Positions 8,480 through 17,331 of a stretch of 64,000 bases of DNA are shown piece after piece. The stretch comes from Azospirillum sp. TSA2s. GTDB taxonomy: Bacteria > Pseudomonadota > Alphaproteobacteria > Azospirillales > Azospirillaceae. Within the stretch, counting starts at the first letter, position 1. Each line of letters starts with the position of its first letter. Made by a program: the position numbers and the translations under genes. The DNA lies in NCBI RefSeq assembly GCF_004923315.1, contig NZ_CP039650.1, positions 1,439,501 to 1,503,500 on the forward strand, in the 5' to 3' direction. A model generated the notes under the pieces. That model made no database searches. It was not told the origin of the DNA and was given only the letters and a program-made list of their open reading frames with translations.

Positions 8480-9547
8480 ATGCTCGACGCGCTGAAAGAC
8501 GAACTTCTGTCGCAGGTCAACGCCGCCGCCGACCTTTCGGCGCTGGACGAGGTGCGGGTCTCCGCGCTCGGCAAGAAGGGGCGCATCACCGGCTTCATGA
8601 AGGAGCTGGGGAACCTCACCCCCGATGAGCGCAAGGAGCGCGGTCAGGCGCTGAACGCGCTGAAGGACGAGATCGCCGCCGCCATCGACGCGCGCAAGGC
8701 CGACCTCGCCGCCGCCCACCTGAAGGCGCGGCTGGAGGCCGAACGGGTCGATGTCACCCTGCCGGTCCGCCCGGAGACCGAGGGACGCATCCACCCGATC
8801 AGCCAGACGATGGACGAGATGATCGCCATCTTCGCCGAGATGGGCTTCTCGGTCGCCGAAGGGCCGGACATCGAGGACGATTTCCACAACTTCACCGCCC
8901 TGAACTTCCCGCCCGGCCACCCGGCGCGCGACATGCACGACACCTTCTATCTGCCGGATGCCGGCGATAAGAAGATGCTGCTGCGCACCCACACCAGCCC
9001 GGTGCAGGTCCGCACCATGCTGAACAACAAGCCGCCGATCCGCATCATCGCGCCGGGGCGGACCTACCGCTCCGACTACGACATGACCCACACCCCGATG
9101 TTCCACCAGATCGAGGGGCTGGTCATCGACGAGGCGACCAACATGGGGCACCTGAAGGGCTGCCTCGTGGAATTCTGCCGCGCCTTCTTCGATGTGGACG
9201 ACTTGCCGCTGCGCTTCCGCCCCAGCTTCTTCCCCTTCACCGAACCGTCGGCGGAGGTCGATATCGGCTGCTCGCGCAAGGGCGGCGAGCTGAAGCTGGG
9301 CAACTACGGCGACTGGCTGGAGATCCTCGGCTGCGGCATGGTCCACCCGAACGTGCTGGAAGCCTGCGGCATCGACAGCACCCGCTACCAGGGCTTCGCC
9401 TTCGGCATGGGGGTGGAGCGCGTCGCCATGCTGAAATACGGCATCCCCGACCTGCGCACCTTCTTCGAAGCCGACCTGCGCTGGCTGAAGCATTACGGCT
9501 TCGTGCCCCTCGACATTCCCAACATCGCCCACGGGCTAACGCGCTGA
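8480..9547 (+). CDS. pheS: Phenylalanyl-tRNA synthetase alpha subunit
   Basis: 355 residues, a typical length. An N-terminal coiled coil covers about 1-90. Class II catalytic motifs follow: motif 2 at [20 protein letters not shown], and motif 3 in [18 protein letters not shown]. It charges tRNA-Phe as an alpha2-beta2 tetramer with PheT. The ATG at 8480 follows GGGAA; a TTG at 8465 would add five residues and is less likely. Unusually, two small DUF genes separate it from pheT. Confidence 0.97.
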   Translation: MLDALKDELLSQVNAAADLSALDEVRVSALGKKGRITGFMKELGNLTPDERKERGQALNALKDEIAAAIDARKADLAAAHLKARLEAERVDVTLPVRPETEGRIHPISQTMDEMIAIFAEMGFSVAEGPDIEDDFHNFTALNFPPGHPARDMHDTFYLPDAGDKKMLLRTHTSPVQVRTMLNNKPPIRIIAPGRTYRSDYDMTHTPMFHQIEGLVIDEATNMGHLKGCLVEFCRAFFDVDDLPLRFRPSFFPFTEPSAEVDIGCSRKGGELKLGNYGDWLEILGCGMVHPNVLEACGIDSTRYQGFAFGMGVERVAMLKYGIPDLRTFFEADLRWLKHYGFVPLDIPNIAHGLTR

Positions 9548-9551
9548 GCCG

Positions 9552-9800
9552 ATGCCAACCATTGCCGAATTCGACGGGATCAAGATCCTGATGTATTATC
9601 AGGATCATGATCCGCCCCATTTACATGTCGAATACGGTGATTGCGAAGCGCTGATCCGCGTTGCGGATCTGGCGTTGATCGAAGGGGATGTGCCGGGCCG
9701 GATCCTGCGCCGCGTCACCGAATGGGCGCGGACGAGGCAGGCCGATCTGGCGCTGAACTGGGTCAAGTGCCGCAGCCATGTGGCGCCGGATCGCCTGTGA
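9552..9800 (+). CDS. DUF4160 domain protein
   Basis: 82 residues. It begins MPTIAEFDGIKILMYYQDHD and continues PPHLHVEYGDCEALIRVADL, the hallmark of DUF4160 (PTI..F.GI.I.MY..DH.PPH.H). The His-rich DHDPPHLH core suggests a metal or catalytic site, but the biochemical role is unknown. It starts four bases after the pheS stop, so translation is probably coupled to pheS. The next gene is a DUF2442 protein, the usual partner of DUF4160. Pairs of this kind are often annotated as possible toxin-antitoxin-like modules without proof. Confidence 0.85.
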   Translation: MPTIAEFDGIKILMYYQDHDPPHLHVEYGDCEALIRVADLALIEGDVPGRILRRVTEWARTRQADLALNWVKCRSHVAPDRL

Positions 9801-9837
9801 CAGGACCGTCTGTGACGGGCCGCGTTTGGAGGGAAGC

Positions 9838-10131
9838 ATGCCGGGTTTGCTGAAGAACCGCATCGAAAGCGCCACCCCGCTCCCGGACGGGCGGCGGGTG
9901 TCGTTGCGCTGGGTCGGCGGTGCCGAAACCAGCGTCGACATGGCCCCCCTGATCGCCCGCGGCGGCGTGTTCGCGGCGCTGTCCGACCCGGCCCTGTTCG
10001 CCGCCGTCACGGTCGGTCCGCGCGGCCGGTCTCTGACCTGGCCGGGTGAACTGGACCTGGACGCCGACGCCCTGTGGTTCGAAGCCCACCCGACCGACAA
10101 CCCCTTCGCCCATTCCGCCGCGGCCGAGTGA
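9838..10131 (+). CDS. DUF2442 domain protein
   Basis: 97 residues, ATG at 9838 with a strong GGAGGGAAG ribosome site. The core ESATPLPDGRRVSLRWVGG and the later FAALSDPALFAAVTV fit DUF2442, a small domain that usually reads as V.P..DY.L.V.F..GE...D....L..GVF..L.D...F..V. Its function is unknown. It lies 37 bp after the DUF4160 gene and 66 bp before pheT. DUF4160 and DUF2442 are recurrent neighbours, which suggests a functional pair. The DUF2442 call is somewhat less certain than the DUF4160 call because the protein is short and divergent. Confidence 0.75.
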   Translation: MPGLLKNRIESATPLPDGRRVSLRWVGGAETSVDMAPLIARGGVFAALSDPALFAAVTVGPRGRSLTWPGELDLDADALWFEAHPTDNPFAHSAAAE

Positions 10132-10197
10132 ATCTCGCCTTTTTCCGGTCGCCCCTCTCTGCCCGCCAGACAATCATCGCATCACGGACCCGCTCCC

Positions 10198-12609
10198 ATG
10201 AAGTTCACGCTGTCCTGGCTGAAGGACCATCTGGAGACCGACGCCTCGCTCGACCAGATCACGGAGAAGCTGACCGCCCTCGGCCTGGAGGTGGAAGGCG
10301 TCCATGACCGGTCGAAGGAGCTGGCGCCCTTTCGCGTCGCCCATGTCGTCTCGGCCGAGAAGCACCCGGACGCCGACAAGCTGCGCGTGCTGATGGTCGA
10401 TACCGGCGCCGGCACCCTGCAGGTCGTCTGCGGCGCCCCGAACGCGCGCGCCGGGATGAAGGGCGTCTTCGCGCCGGAGGGGACCTATGTCCCGGGTTCC
10501 GACATCACGCTGAAGAAGGGCGTCATCCGCGGCGTCGAGTCGAACGGCATGATGTGCTCCAAGCGCGAGCTGAAGCTGTCCGACGAGCATGAGGGCATCA
10601 TCGAGCTGCCGGACGACGCCCCCGTCGGCGCCGCCTTCGCCGACTATGCCGGGCTGAACGATCCGGTCATCGACATCAACCTGACGCCCGACCGCGCCGA
10701 CTGCGCCGGCGTGCGCGGCATCGCCCGCGACCTCGCAGCATCCGGCATGGGCACGCTGAAGCCGCTGACCGCCGGGCATCTCGACACCACCCCGGTGGAG
10801 GGCCGCTTCGCCAGCCCGATCGGCGTCAGCATCGCCGCGCCCGAGGCCTGCCCGCTGTTCGTCGGCCGCTATATCCGCGGCGTGAAGAACGGCCCGTCGC
10901 CGAAATGGCTGCAGGACAAGCTGGTGTCCATCGGCCTGCGCCCGATCTCGGCGCTGGTCGACATCACCAACTACCTGACCTTCGACGCCGCCCGTCCGCT
11001 GCACGTCTTCGACGCCGACACGGTGAAGGGCAACATCACCGTCCGCATGGGCCGCGAGGGCGAGACGCTGGCGGCGCTGAACGGCAAGGAATACGCGCTG
11101 GACGGCGCCATGACCGTGGTGGCCGACGACGAGCGGGCGGAGGCTCTGGCCGGCATCGTCGGCGGTGAGCCGACCGGCTGCACCGAGCAGACCGTCAACG
11201 TCTTCGTCGAGGCGGCGCTGTTCGATCCGGTGCGGACGGCGCAGACCGGCCGCCGGCTGGGCATCGATTCGGATGCGCGCTATCGCTTCGAGCGCGGCGT
11301 CGATCCGGCCGCGGTGTTTGCCGGCATGGAACGCGCCACCCGCCTGATCCTGGAACTGTGCGGCGGCGAGCCGTCGGAACTGGTGGTCGCCGGGGCCGAG
11401 CCGGACTGGAAGCGCAGCCTGACCCTGCGCGCCGGCCGAGTCGCGGCGCTGGGCGGCGTCGACCTGCCGCGCGAGCGTCAGGAGAGCATCCTGACCGATC
11501 TGGGCTTCACCCTGGAAGGCGAGGATGAGGAGGGCCGGCTGCGCGTCGGCATTCCGTCCTGGCGCGCCGACGTCCATGGCGAGGCCGATCTGGTCGAGGA
11601 GGTGCTGCGCGTCCACGGCTTCGACGCCATCCCGGCGACGCCGCTGCCGCGCGAGACGGTGCTGACCCGTCCGGCCCTGACGCTGAAGCAGCGCCGGGTT
11701 GCGCTGGCCAAGCGGACGCTGGCCGCCCGCGGTTTGTCGGAGGCGGTGACCTGGTCCTTCCTGTCCGGTCCGGTCGCCGAGCTGTTCGGCGGCGGCCAGC
11801 CCGGCCTGCGGTTGGTCAACCCGATCAGCAGCGACCTGGACGTCATGCGCCCGTCGATCCTGCCCAACCTGATCCAGGCCGCCGGCCGCAACGCCGACCG
11901 TGGCTTCGCCGACGTGCGCCTGTTCGAGGTCGGGGCGGCCTTCCGCACCCCGGCGCCGGACGGGCAGGACAGCGTCGCCGCCGGCATCCGCGCCGGGGCG
12001 GCGGTGCCGCGCCATTGGGCGGAGAAAGCGCGCGGCGTCGATGTGTTCGACGCCAAGGCCGACGCGCTGGCGGTCCTGGAGTCGGTCGGCGCCCCCGCCG
12101 GCAATCTGCAGGTCACCACCGACGCGCCGGGCTGGTACCACCCCGGCCGCTCCGGCGTGCTGCGACTCGGCCCCACCGTGATGGCCCGCTTCGGCGAAAT
12201 CCATCCGTCGGTGCTGGAGGCTCTGGGCGTCAAGGGTCCGGTCGTCGGCTTCGAGGTGATGCTGGACGCCGTGCCGCTGCCCAAGAAGAAGGGCGGCACC
12301 GCCAAGCCGATGGTCCAGCTCTCCGCCTTCCAGCCGGTGGAGCGCGATTTCGCCTTCGTCGTCGACCGCAAGGTCGAGGCCGACAAGATCCTGCGCGCGG
12401 TGAAGGGTGCCGACAAGGCGCTGGTCAAGGATGTCGCGGTGTTCGACGTCTATGAGGGGCCGGGCGTGGGCGAGGGGCGCAAGTCGGTCGCCGTGTCGGT
12501 CACCTACCAGCCGACCAGCGCAACCTTGACCGATGAGGCGATCGAAGCGGTCGGCCAGAAAATCGTCGCGGCGGTGGTCAAGGCGACCGGTGGAAATCTC
12601 CGCGCCTGA
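10198..12609 (+). CDS. pheT: Phenylalanyl-tRNA synthetase beta subunit
   Basis: 803 residues, normal for PheT. Domains in order: N-terminal segment MKFTLSWLKDHLETDASLDQ, tRNA-binding OB fold at about 40-150 (VVSAEKHPDADKLRVLMVDT), B3/B4 editing region at about 210-380, B5 domain at about 400-475, catalytic-like core, and a C-terminal ferredoxin-like anticodon-binding domain from about 710 (FQPVERDFAFVVDRKVEADK). It edits mischarged Tyr and binds tRNA-Phe. The last gene of the unit, it is followed by a strong terminator. Confidence 0.97.
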   Translation: MKFTLSWLKDHLETDASLDQITEKLTALGLEVEGVHDRSKELAPFRVAHVVSAEKHPDADKLRVLMVDTGAGTLQVVCGAPNARAGMKGVFAPEGTYVPGSDITLKKGVIRGVESNGMMCSKRELKLSDEHEGIIELPDDAPVGAAFADYAGLNDPVIDINLTPDRADCAGVRGIARDLAASGMGTLKPLTAGHLDTTPVEGRFASPIGVSIAAPEACPLFVGRYIRGVKNGPSPKWLQDKLVSIGLRPISALVDITNYLTFDAARPLHVFDADTVKGNITVRMGREGETLAALNGKEYALDGAMTVVADDERAEALAGIVGGEPTGCTEQTVNVFVEAALFDPVRTAQTGRRLGIDSDARYRFERGVDPAAVFAGMERATRLILELCGGEPSELVVAGAEPDWKRSLTLRAGRVAALGGVDLPRERQESILTDLGFTLEGEDEEGRLRVGIPSWRADVHGEADLVEEVLRVHGFDAIPATPLPRETVLTRPALTLKQRRVALAKRTLAARGLSEAVTWSFLSGPVAELFGGGQPGLRLVNPISSDLDVMRPSILPNLIQAAGRNADRGFADVRLFEVGAAFRTPAPDGQDSVAAGIRAGAAVPRHWAEKARGVDVFDAKADALAVLESVGAPAGNLQVTTDAPGWYHPGRSGVLRLGPTVMARFGEIHPSVLEALGVKGPVVGFEVMLDAVPLPKKKGGTAKPMVQLSAFQPVERDFAFVVDRKVEADKILRAVKGADKALVKDVAVFDVYEGPGVGEGRKSVAVSVTYQPTSATLTDEAIEAVGQKIVAAVVKATGGNLRA

Positions 12610-12650
12610 GACTGTCACCCAAAGGTTGAAGTCTCTGCTGTTCAAGAAAG

Positions 12651-12681
12651 GAGCCTCCGTTCCGACGGGGGCTCTTTTTTT
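12651..12681 (+). terminator. Intrinsic terminator after pheT
   Basis: Stem GAGCCTCCG / CGGGGGCTC (one G-T pair), six-base loop, then a run of seven Ts. It closes the pheS-DUF4160-DUF2442-pheT unit. Confidence 0.9.
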
Positions 12682-12979
12682 GTCCTCGCCGAAGGCGTCG
12701 CGAAAGAGTCCTTTCAAGCCGCCGATTGCCCAATCATATGCTGAATCGCTGATTGAAGAGTCTTGAGTGCATTCGCTAAGGGAAAAACCTGATGCCGATT
12801 GTTGCAATTCAGTGTTAGACGGCTATGCAATGTTTTGTGGGAAGATCGGCCCCTGGGATTGTTTGCCCGTCGTAAGCCTATGATGTGTCCGATGTCACGG
12901 TTAGGCCACAGGCGGCGCTTGCATTGCCTTGGCATGCCCGATGTCCAATTTGATGCAAGCGACAGACCGGGAGAAATCA
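12682..12979. other. AT-richer intergenic region before the response regulator gene
   Basis: About 298 bp with visibly lower GC than its surroundings, e.g. CAATCATATGCTGAATCGCT near 12731. It presumably holds the promoter of the downstream response regulator gene. I found no convincing -35/-10 pair, dyad or coding frame. Confidence 0.5.
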
Positions 12980-13393
12980 ATGGCTGATCCTACAGGCAGT
13001 CAGGCAACCAAACCGGAGTCCGTCAGGCCGCTGATCCTGGTGGTCGACGATGACCGCTCGATTGTCGAGGGGCTGGCGATCCTGTTGGACGGCTGGGGGT
13101 ACGAGGTGGTGAAGGCGCTGAGCGCCGCCGCGCTGGAGGCTCAACTCGGCGGTCTGGGCCGGGCGCCGAACCTGATCATCGCCGACCATTACCTGCCGGC
13201 CGGCCGTACCGGGCGGGAGGTGGTGGAGCGCGTCCGCGCCGAAACCGGGCAGCAGATCCCGGCGATCATCCTGACCGGCGACAGCACGCCCGAGCGACGT
13301 GACGAGGCCGAACTTCTGGGCTGCCAGCTGCTGCTGAAGCCGGTGCAGGTCGGGCCGCTGCGCGAGGCGGTCGAGGCCCTTTGCAGCCGATAG
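12980..13393 (+). CDS. Single-domain response regulator (CheY-like receiver)
   Basis: 137 residues, one receiver domain and no output domain. Acidic pocket in LILVVDDDRSIVEGLAILL, phosphoacceptor Asp in LIIADHYLPAGRTG, then the conserved Thr in IILTGDSTPE and Lys in LLLKPVQVG. The receiver resembles those found after hybrid kinases. ATG at 12980 with GGGAGA upstream; another ATG lies 51 bases earlier but adds a non-conserved tail. The convergent neighbour is a REC-HD-GYP protein. No cognate kinase is adjacent, so its input is unknown. Confidence 0.88.
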   Translation: MADPTGSQATKPESVRPLILVVDDDRSIVEGLAILLDGWGYEVVKALSAAALEAQLGGLGRAPNLIIADHYLPAGRTGREVVERVRAETGQQIPAIILTGDSTPERRDEAELLGCQLLLKPVQVGPLREAVEALCSR

Positions 13394-13450
13394 GACGAAG
13401 GAAAAGGGCGCGGGGGTAGGAGTGCGGCATCCCGCCTGTCTGGCCGCCCG

Positions 13451-15205
13451 TCAGGTTGCAGGACCTGCCCCGGAACCGGGCCGGTCGATCTCCGGCAGCA
13501 CGGCGAGGAAGGCATCGACCACCGCCGGATCGAAGCGCAGGCCGGCCAGCCGCCGGATTTCCTCCACGGCGTGAGCACGGTCCAGCGCCGGACGATAGGG
13601 ACGGTCGCGCGTCATCGCGTCATAGGCGTCGGCGACGGCGACGATGCGGGCGCACAGCGGGATCGCCGCCCCGGTGCGGCCGTCGGGATAGCCGGTGCCG
13701 TCCCAATTCTCGTGATGCCAGCGCGCAACCGCCGCCCCCAGATGCAGATGGGTCGGACCGTCGGCCAGATGGCTGGCATGGTGCAGCAGGGCGGCGCCGG
13801 CCACCGTGTGGGTCTGCATGGCGCTGCGTTCCGTCGGATCGAGCGGGCCGGGCTTCGACAGGATGTCCGGGTCGACCGCGGCATTGCCGATGTCGTGCAG
13901 GATGGCGGCGAGCCCGATGATCTCCAGCGTCGATTCGTCCAGCGACTCGGGGAACAGGCCGTCGGCATGCAGGCGGCGGGCGATCCGTTCGGTGATCGCG
14001 GCGATGCGCAGCGAGCGGCTGAAGCGGCTGTCCCCAGGCATTTCGGCCGCCATATCGGCCGTCTTCTCCGCCGCCGCGCCGTCCGTGCCCAGCGCGCCGC
14101 GGCCGCGTTCGGCCAGATCGGCCAGCGCCGCCAGCGTGCCCTGCTGGGCGCGGTAGAGCTGTTCGTAATGGTGCAGATTGTCGAAACCGACGGAGATCTT
14201 GCCGCAGAACACCTCGATCAGCCTGCGGTCGAGTTCGGACAGCGGCCGGTTGGAGCGCAGATAAACCACGGTCTCGCGGTCGTTCGGCGTGCGGATGTAG
14301 AGCGTGCAATGGTCGCCGGCATAGCCATGCGCCTGTCTTTCCAGGCAGGCGGTCACCGCGTCCAGCACGGCCGGGTCGACATGGCCGGCGGCGGGCTCGT
14401 TGATCAGCGCCTCAAACCGGCCCGACCCGGCCAGCACATAGAGGCTGGTGGGACATCCCGATGGGGCGCATCCCGACGGGGTGCAGCCCGCCGCGCCGGC
14501 GCCGCCGCGCTGCATGCAGAGGATGGCGTCCGGCCCCACCCCCAGCAGGCCCGACAGCTGGGTCAGCACGCCCGCCGCGAACAGCTTCATCGAGCGGGCG
14601 CGGAACAGCGACGACGACGCCTCGATGATCTTCTCCAGGCCGCGGCGGTTGGCGTCGATCGTTACGATGTCCTCGTAGGAGCGCAGGGCCGCGACGGTGG
14701 TGGTGAACAGCTGCTGGGCGGTCAGCTGGGTCTTCGCCTTGTAGTCGTTGATGTCGTAATCGAGGATCACCGCCCGTTCCGGCGCCTGTCCCGGCTGGCC
14801 GGTGCGCAGGATGATGCGGACGTTGCGGTTGCGCAGCTCCTCGCGGATGTGGTGGACCAGCCGCAGGCCGGCGTCCTCCGTCTCCATCACCACGTCGAGC
14901 AGGATCAGCGCGATGTCGCTTTCCCGCGCCAGGATGCGCCGCGCCTCCGCCGCCGAATGGGCGGACAGGAAGCGCGCCTTGCGCCCCTTGTAGGCGAAGT
15001 CGGACAGGACGAGCTTGGTGATCGCATGGACCTCCGGCTCGTCGTCGACGATCAGCATGGTCCAGCGGCTGCCGGGCGGCTCCTCCGCGTCCTGCTCCTC
15101 CTCCGGGGCGGCATCGTCGAGGAACACCAGATCCTCGTCACCGCTTTCCGGTGCCGGATCGGTTCGGGCCTCGTCCTCTGGTCCAGTCGGGTCGGCGTCG
15201 GTCAT
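13451..15205 (-). CDS. REC-DUF3369-HD-GYP response regulator (putative c-di-GMP phosphodiesterase)
   Basis: 584 residues. An acidic leader covers 1-45 and a receiver domain about 48-170, with VDDE and phosphoacceptor D104 in ALILLDVVM. DUF3369 (GAF-like) spans about 200-370 and the HD-GYP domain about 400-575. The HD pair is H437-D438, but the next position reads HDIGN where the family has HDIGK; the later HHENWDGTGYPDG motif is intact. HD-GYP domains hydrolyse c-di-GMP, so the Lys-to-Asn change makes activity uncertain. A Cys-rich insert C-x4-C-x4-C (CTPSGCAPSGC) sits in DUF3369 and is encoded by an imperfect 15-bp duplication. Convergent with the response regulator gene, 57 bp apart. Confidence 0.88.
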   Translation of the reverse strand: MTDADPTGPEDEARTDPAPESGDEDLVFLDDAAPEEEQDAEEPPGSRWTMLIVDDEPEVHAITKLVLSDFAYKGRKARFLSAHSAAEARRILARESDIALILLDVVMETEDAGLRLVHHIREELRNRNVRIILRTGQPGQAPERAVILDYDINDYKAKTQLTAQQLFTTTVAALRSYEDIVTIDANRRGLEKIIEASSSLFRARSMKLFAAGVLTQLSGLLGVGPDAILCMQRGGAGAAGCTPSGCAPSGCPTSLYVLAGSGRFEALINEPAAGHVDPAVLDAVTACLERQAHGYAGDHCTLYIRTPNDRETVVYLRSNRPLSELDRRLIEVFCGKISVGFDNLHHYEQLYRAQQGTLAALADLAERGRGALGTDGAAAEKTADMAAEMPGDSRFSRSLRIAAITERIARRLHADGLFPESLDESTLEIIGLAAILHDIGNAAVDPDILSKPGPLDPTERSAMQTHTVAGAALLHHASHLADGPTHLHLGAAVARWHHENWDGTGYPDGRTGAAIPLCARIVAVADAYDAMTRDRPYRPALDRAHAVEEIRRLAGLRFDPAVVDAFLAVLPEIDRPGSGAGPAT

Positions 15206-15265
15206 GGCTCTTCGATCGTGAAAGCGTCATGAGGGTGGGCGTGGCCGGCCCATTGGTGCAAACTA

Positions 15266-16234
15266 TCAGAACGTATCCAACTCGATCACCGTACAATCGA
15301 GTCCGCGTTGCGCCAACGTGCCGCAGGCGGTGTCGACCTGCAGCCGGGTGAAGGGGGCCACCCCGACCTCGTACAGCAGGCGACCCTTGCGGAACACCGG
15401 CCAGACCATCGGCGGCAGGTCGCGATAGGCGCTGCCCGGTCCGGCGGTGAACTCCTTCCAGGCGCGCAGGCCCTCGGCGTAGCTGACATATTCGCCCAGC
15501 TTGATGCCGTAGAGCATGCCCGGCTCCACCGGCGGCATGCCCGGCAGCGGGTAGGGCGCAACCACCCCGACCAGCCCCTGGACCGGCGCCAGCGCGCGGG
15601 TGCCGGCGGGCAGGGCCAGAGTCGCCTCGCCGTTCGCCGCACTGATCAGCGCCACCACGTCGCCCTGGCGCAGGGTGAAGGGGCGCCGCTTGCGGTTGCT
15701 CAGGATCTCGGTGGCGGAGATCGGGCCGGCGGCGACGACATAGCCCTCCGCCGGAGTCTGCGCCGCCTTGTCCCAGGCCGCGCGCGGCACGACGGCGGCG
15801 CTGCGGTGGGGCAGGGGAGCGTCCGCCGCCGGCTTGCCGGAGCCGGGTTTCGCCGGGTCGGCAGGCTTGTGCGCCCGCGGCCCCTCGCCGCCGATGGCCG
15901 GCCGGCCGGTGACCATCAGCGCCGGGTCCAGCGAATCGGCGGGAACATAGCCGATGGGCTGGCCGCCGATGGCGACCTCCGTCCAATAGGTGCCGCGCGG
16001 GGTGCCGAGCGCGTTCAGCGCCTTGCCCTGCTTCAGCGTCATGACGATGCGCGCATCTTCGCTGGGGCCGATCCGCACCTCGATGTCGCGGTTCAGCACC
16101 ACCTCTCCGGTCAGCGGGGCGCCGATGGCGACGGGGCTCTGCGCCCGCGCCGGCGGGGTGGCAGCGATCAACCCGACACAAGCGAGGGCGACGGCGAGCG
16201 CCGGCAGCAGGCGGCGGGTCGGCACGGCTTTCAT
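15266..16234 (-). CDS. Secreted SH3-like/SPOR-like domain protein
   Basis: 322 residues. Clear signal peptide, cleaved near ARAQ at about 32. An SH3b-like domain spans about 43-103, including VRIGPSEDARIVMTLKQGKA. A Pro/Ala/Lys-rich linker follows at about 115-150, then a second beta-rich part, and a C-terminal SPOR-like segment near 275-318 (YEVGVAPFTRLQVDTACGTL). These domains typically bind peptidoglycan, so an envelope role is likely. AAGGAAG lies eight bases before the ATG. The start overlaps the LysR gene stop by four bases (ATGA), so the two are translationally coupled. Domain calls are from motif reading only. Confidence 0.7.
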   Translation of the reverse strand: MKAVPTRRLLPALAVALACVGLIAATPPARAQSPVAIGAPLTGEVVLNRDIEVRIGPSEDARIVMTLKQGKALNALGTPRGTYWTEVAIGGQPIGYVPADSLDPALMVTGRPAIGGEGPRAHKPADPAKPGSGKPAADAPLPHRSAAVVPRAAWDKAAQTPAEGYVVAAGPISATEILSNRKRRPFTLRQGDVVALISAANGEATLALPAGTRALAPVQGLVGVVAPYPLPGMPPVEPGMLYGIKLGEYVSYAEGLRAWKEFTAGPGSAYRDLPPMVWPVFRKGRLLYEVGVAPFTRLQVDTACGTLAQRGLDCTVIELDTF

Positions 16235-17172
16235 GTGGCAACTTCCTTCGCGGACACCGGTGAAGCAAGGCCCGGTTCCCGCCGGCCGAGCAAGTCATGG
16301 CCGACAAGGTCGTGGATGGCGTCGGCCAGCAGCCGCACCGGCTTGGGCGCCGTGCCGCGGGCGCGGTGCAGGGCGATGTCGACGTCCGGCAGGCCGGGAA
16401 ACCCTTCCGCCGCGCCGATGCGGCGCAGGCTGGGCGGAACGGTGCAGCATTCCATCGCCGTCACCCCCAGCCCGCCCATCACCGCGCCATGGACGGCGAC
16501 GACGCTCTTGCTGGTGAAGGCGACGCGCCAGTCGCGGCCGATCCCGTCGAGCGCGGCGACCGCGAGGTCGCGCACGACGCAGCCCTTGGGGAACAGCGCC
16601 AGCGGCAGCGGATCCAGGCTTTCCACCGGGCGATGTCCCGGCGGCGACACGGGATCGAGCGGCGGGGCAACCCAGGCCACCGGCTCCTGCCGCACCAGCT
16701 CGCCGCCGGCCTCGCCGGCCTTGCGGGTGACGAGCGCGAGGTCGTAGCGGCCCTTATCGATCTCCGCCACCAGATCGGGGCTGTTGTCGCAGATGACCTC
16801 GACCATCACCTCGGGATAGGCGGCGTTGAAGCGGGCCAGGATTTCCGGCAGCAACATGGTGGCGTAATCGTCGGGCGTGCCGATGCGGACGCTGGCAACC
16901 GTCGGGCTGCGGTGCATCAGGGCCAGCACCTCGTCGTTCAGGGTCAGCATGCGCCGGGCATAGGTCAGCAGCACCTCGCCGTCGCGGGTCATGCGCACGC
17001 CGTGGGTGTCGCGTTCGAACACGCGCTTGCCCACCGTGTCCTCCAGCCGGCGCACCTGCTGGCTGACCGCCGCCTGGGTGCGGCCCAGCCTTTCGCCGGC
17101 ACGGGTGAAGCTGGCGCTGTCGGCGACGGCGACGAAGGCGCGCAGCAGGTCGGTATCGAGATTGGCGGGCAT
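16231..17172 (-). CDS. LysR-family transcriptional regulator
   Basis: 313 residues. N-terminal winged helix-turn-helix with SFTRAGERLGRTQAAVSQQV, then the LysR linker and a periplasmic-binding-like effector domain from about 90 (VRIGTPDDYATMLLPEILAR). It probably regulates itself and the divergent small gene starting at 17332. A LysR-type dyad sits between them at 17237-17251. It overlaps the SH3/SPOR gene by four bases, an unusual partner for a LysR regulator. The effector is unknown. Confidence 0.92.
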   Translation of the reverse strand: MPANLDTDLLRAFVAVADSASFTRAGERLGRTQAAVSQQVRRLEDTVGKRVFERDTHGVRMTRDGEVLLTYARRMLTLNDEVLALMHRSPTVASVRIGTPDDYATMLLPEILARFNAAYPEVMVEVICDNSPDLVAEIDKGRYDLALVTRKAGEAGGELVRQEPVAWVAPPLDPVSPPGHRPVESLDPLPLALFPKGCVVRDLAVAALDGIGRDWRVAFTSKSVVAVHGAVMGGLGVTAMECCTVPPSLRRIGAAEGFPGLPDVDIALHRARGTAPKPVRLLADAIHDLVGHDLLGRREPGLASPVSAKEVAT

Positions 17173-17236
17173 GGCGGGGAACCGGAAGTTGCCGCTTATT
17201 CAAGCAGAGCGCCCGGCCGTCCGCAACGGCGCGGTC

Positions 17237-17251
17237 ATTACGAATCGTGAT
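17237..17251. promoter_or_regulatory. Candidate LysR box
   Basis: ATTACGAATCGTGAT is a near-perfect dyad (ATYACG-N3-CGTRAT) and contains the T-N11-A pattern of LysR-type sites. It lies in the 159-bp divergent gap, 65 bp before the LysR start and 81 bp before the small gene, the usual place for autoregulatory binding. Confidence 0.55.
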
Positions 17252-17331
17252 GACGGCATAATGCCTATTCGTTTCCAAGGGAATGGCGCCCGCCCCATTG
17301 TCGGTCTCCGAACCCTTTGGAGTGTCCGATC

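Noticed and set aside
10174-12807. Long open frame antisense to pheT (and similar ones antisense to ubiB, lepA, glgC and the MCP gene)
   Set aside because: High GC content suppresses stop codons in antisense frames. The translations are Arg/Gln/His/Gly-rich, have no recognisable domains and lie fully over confident genes.
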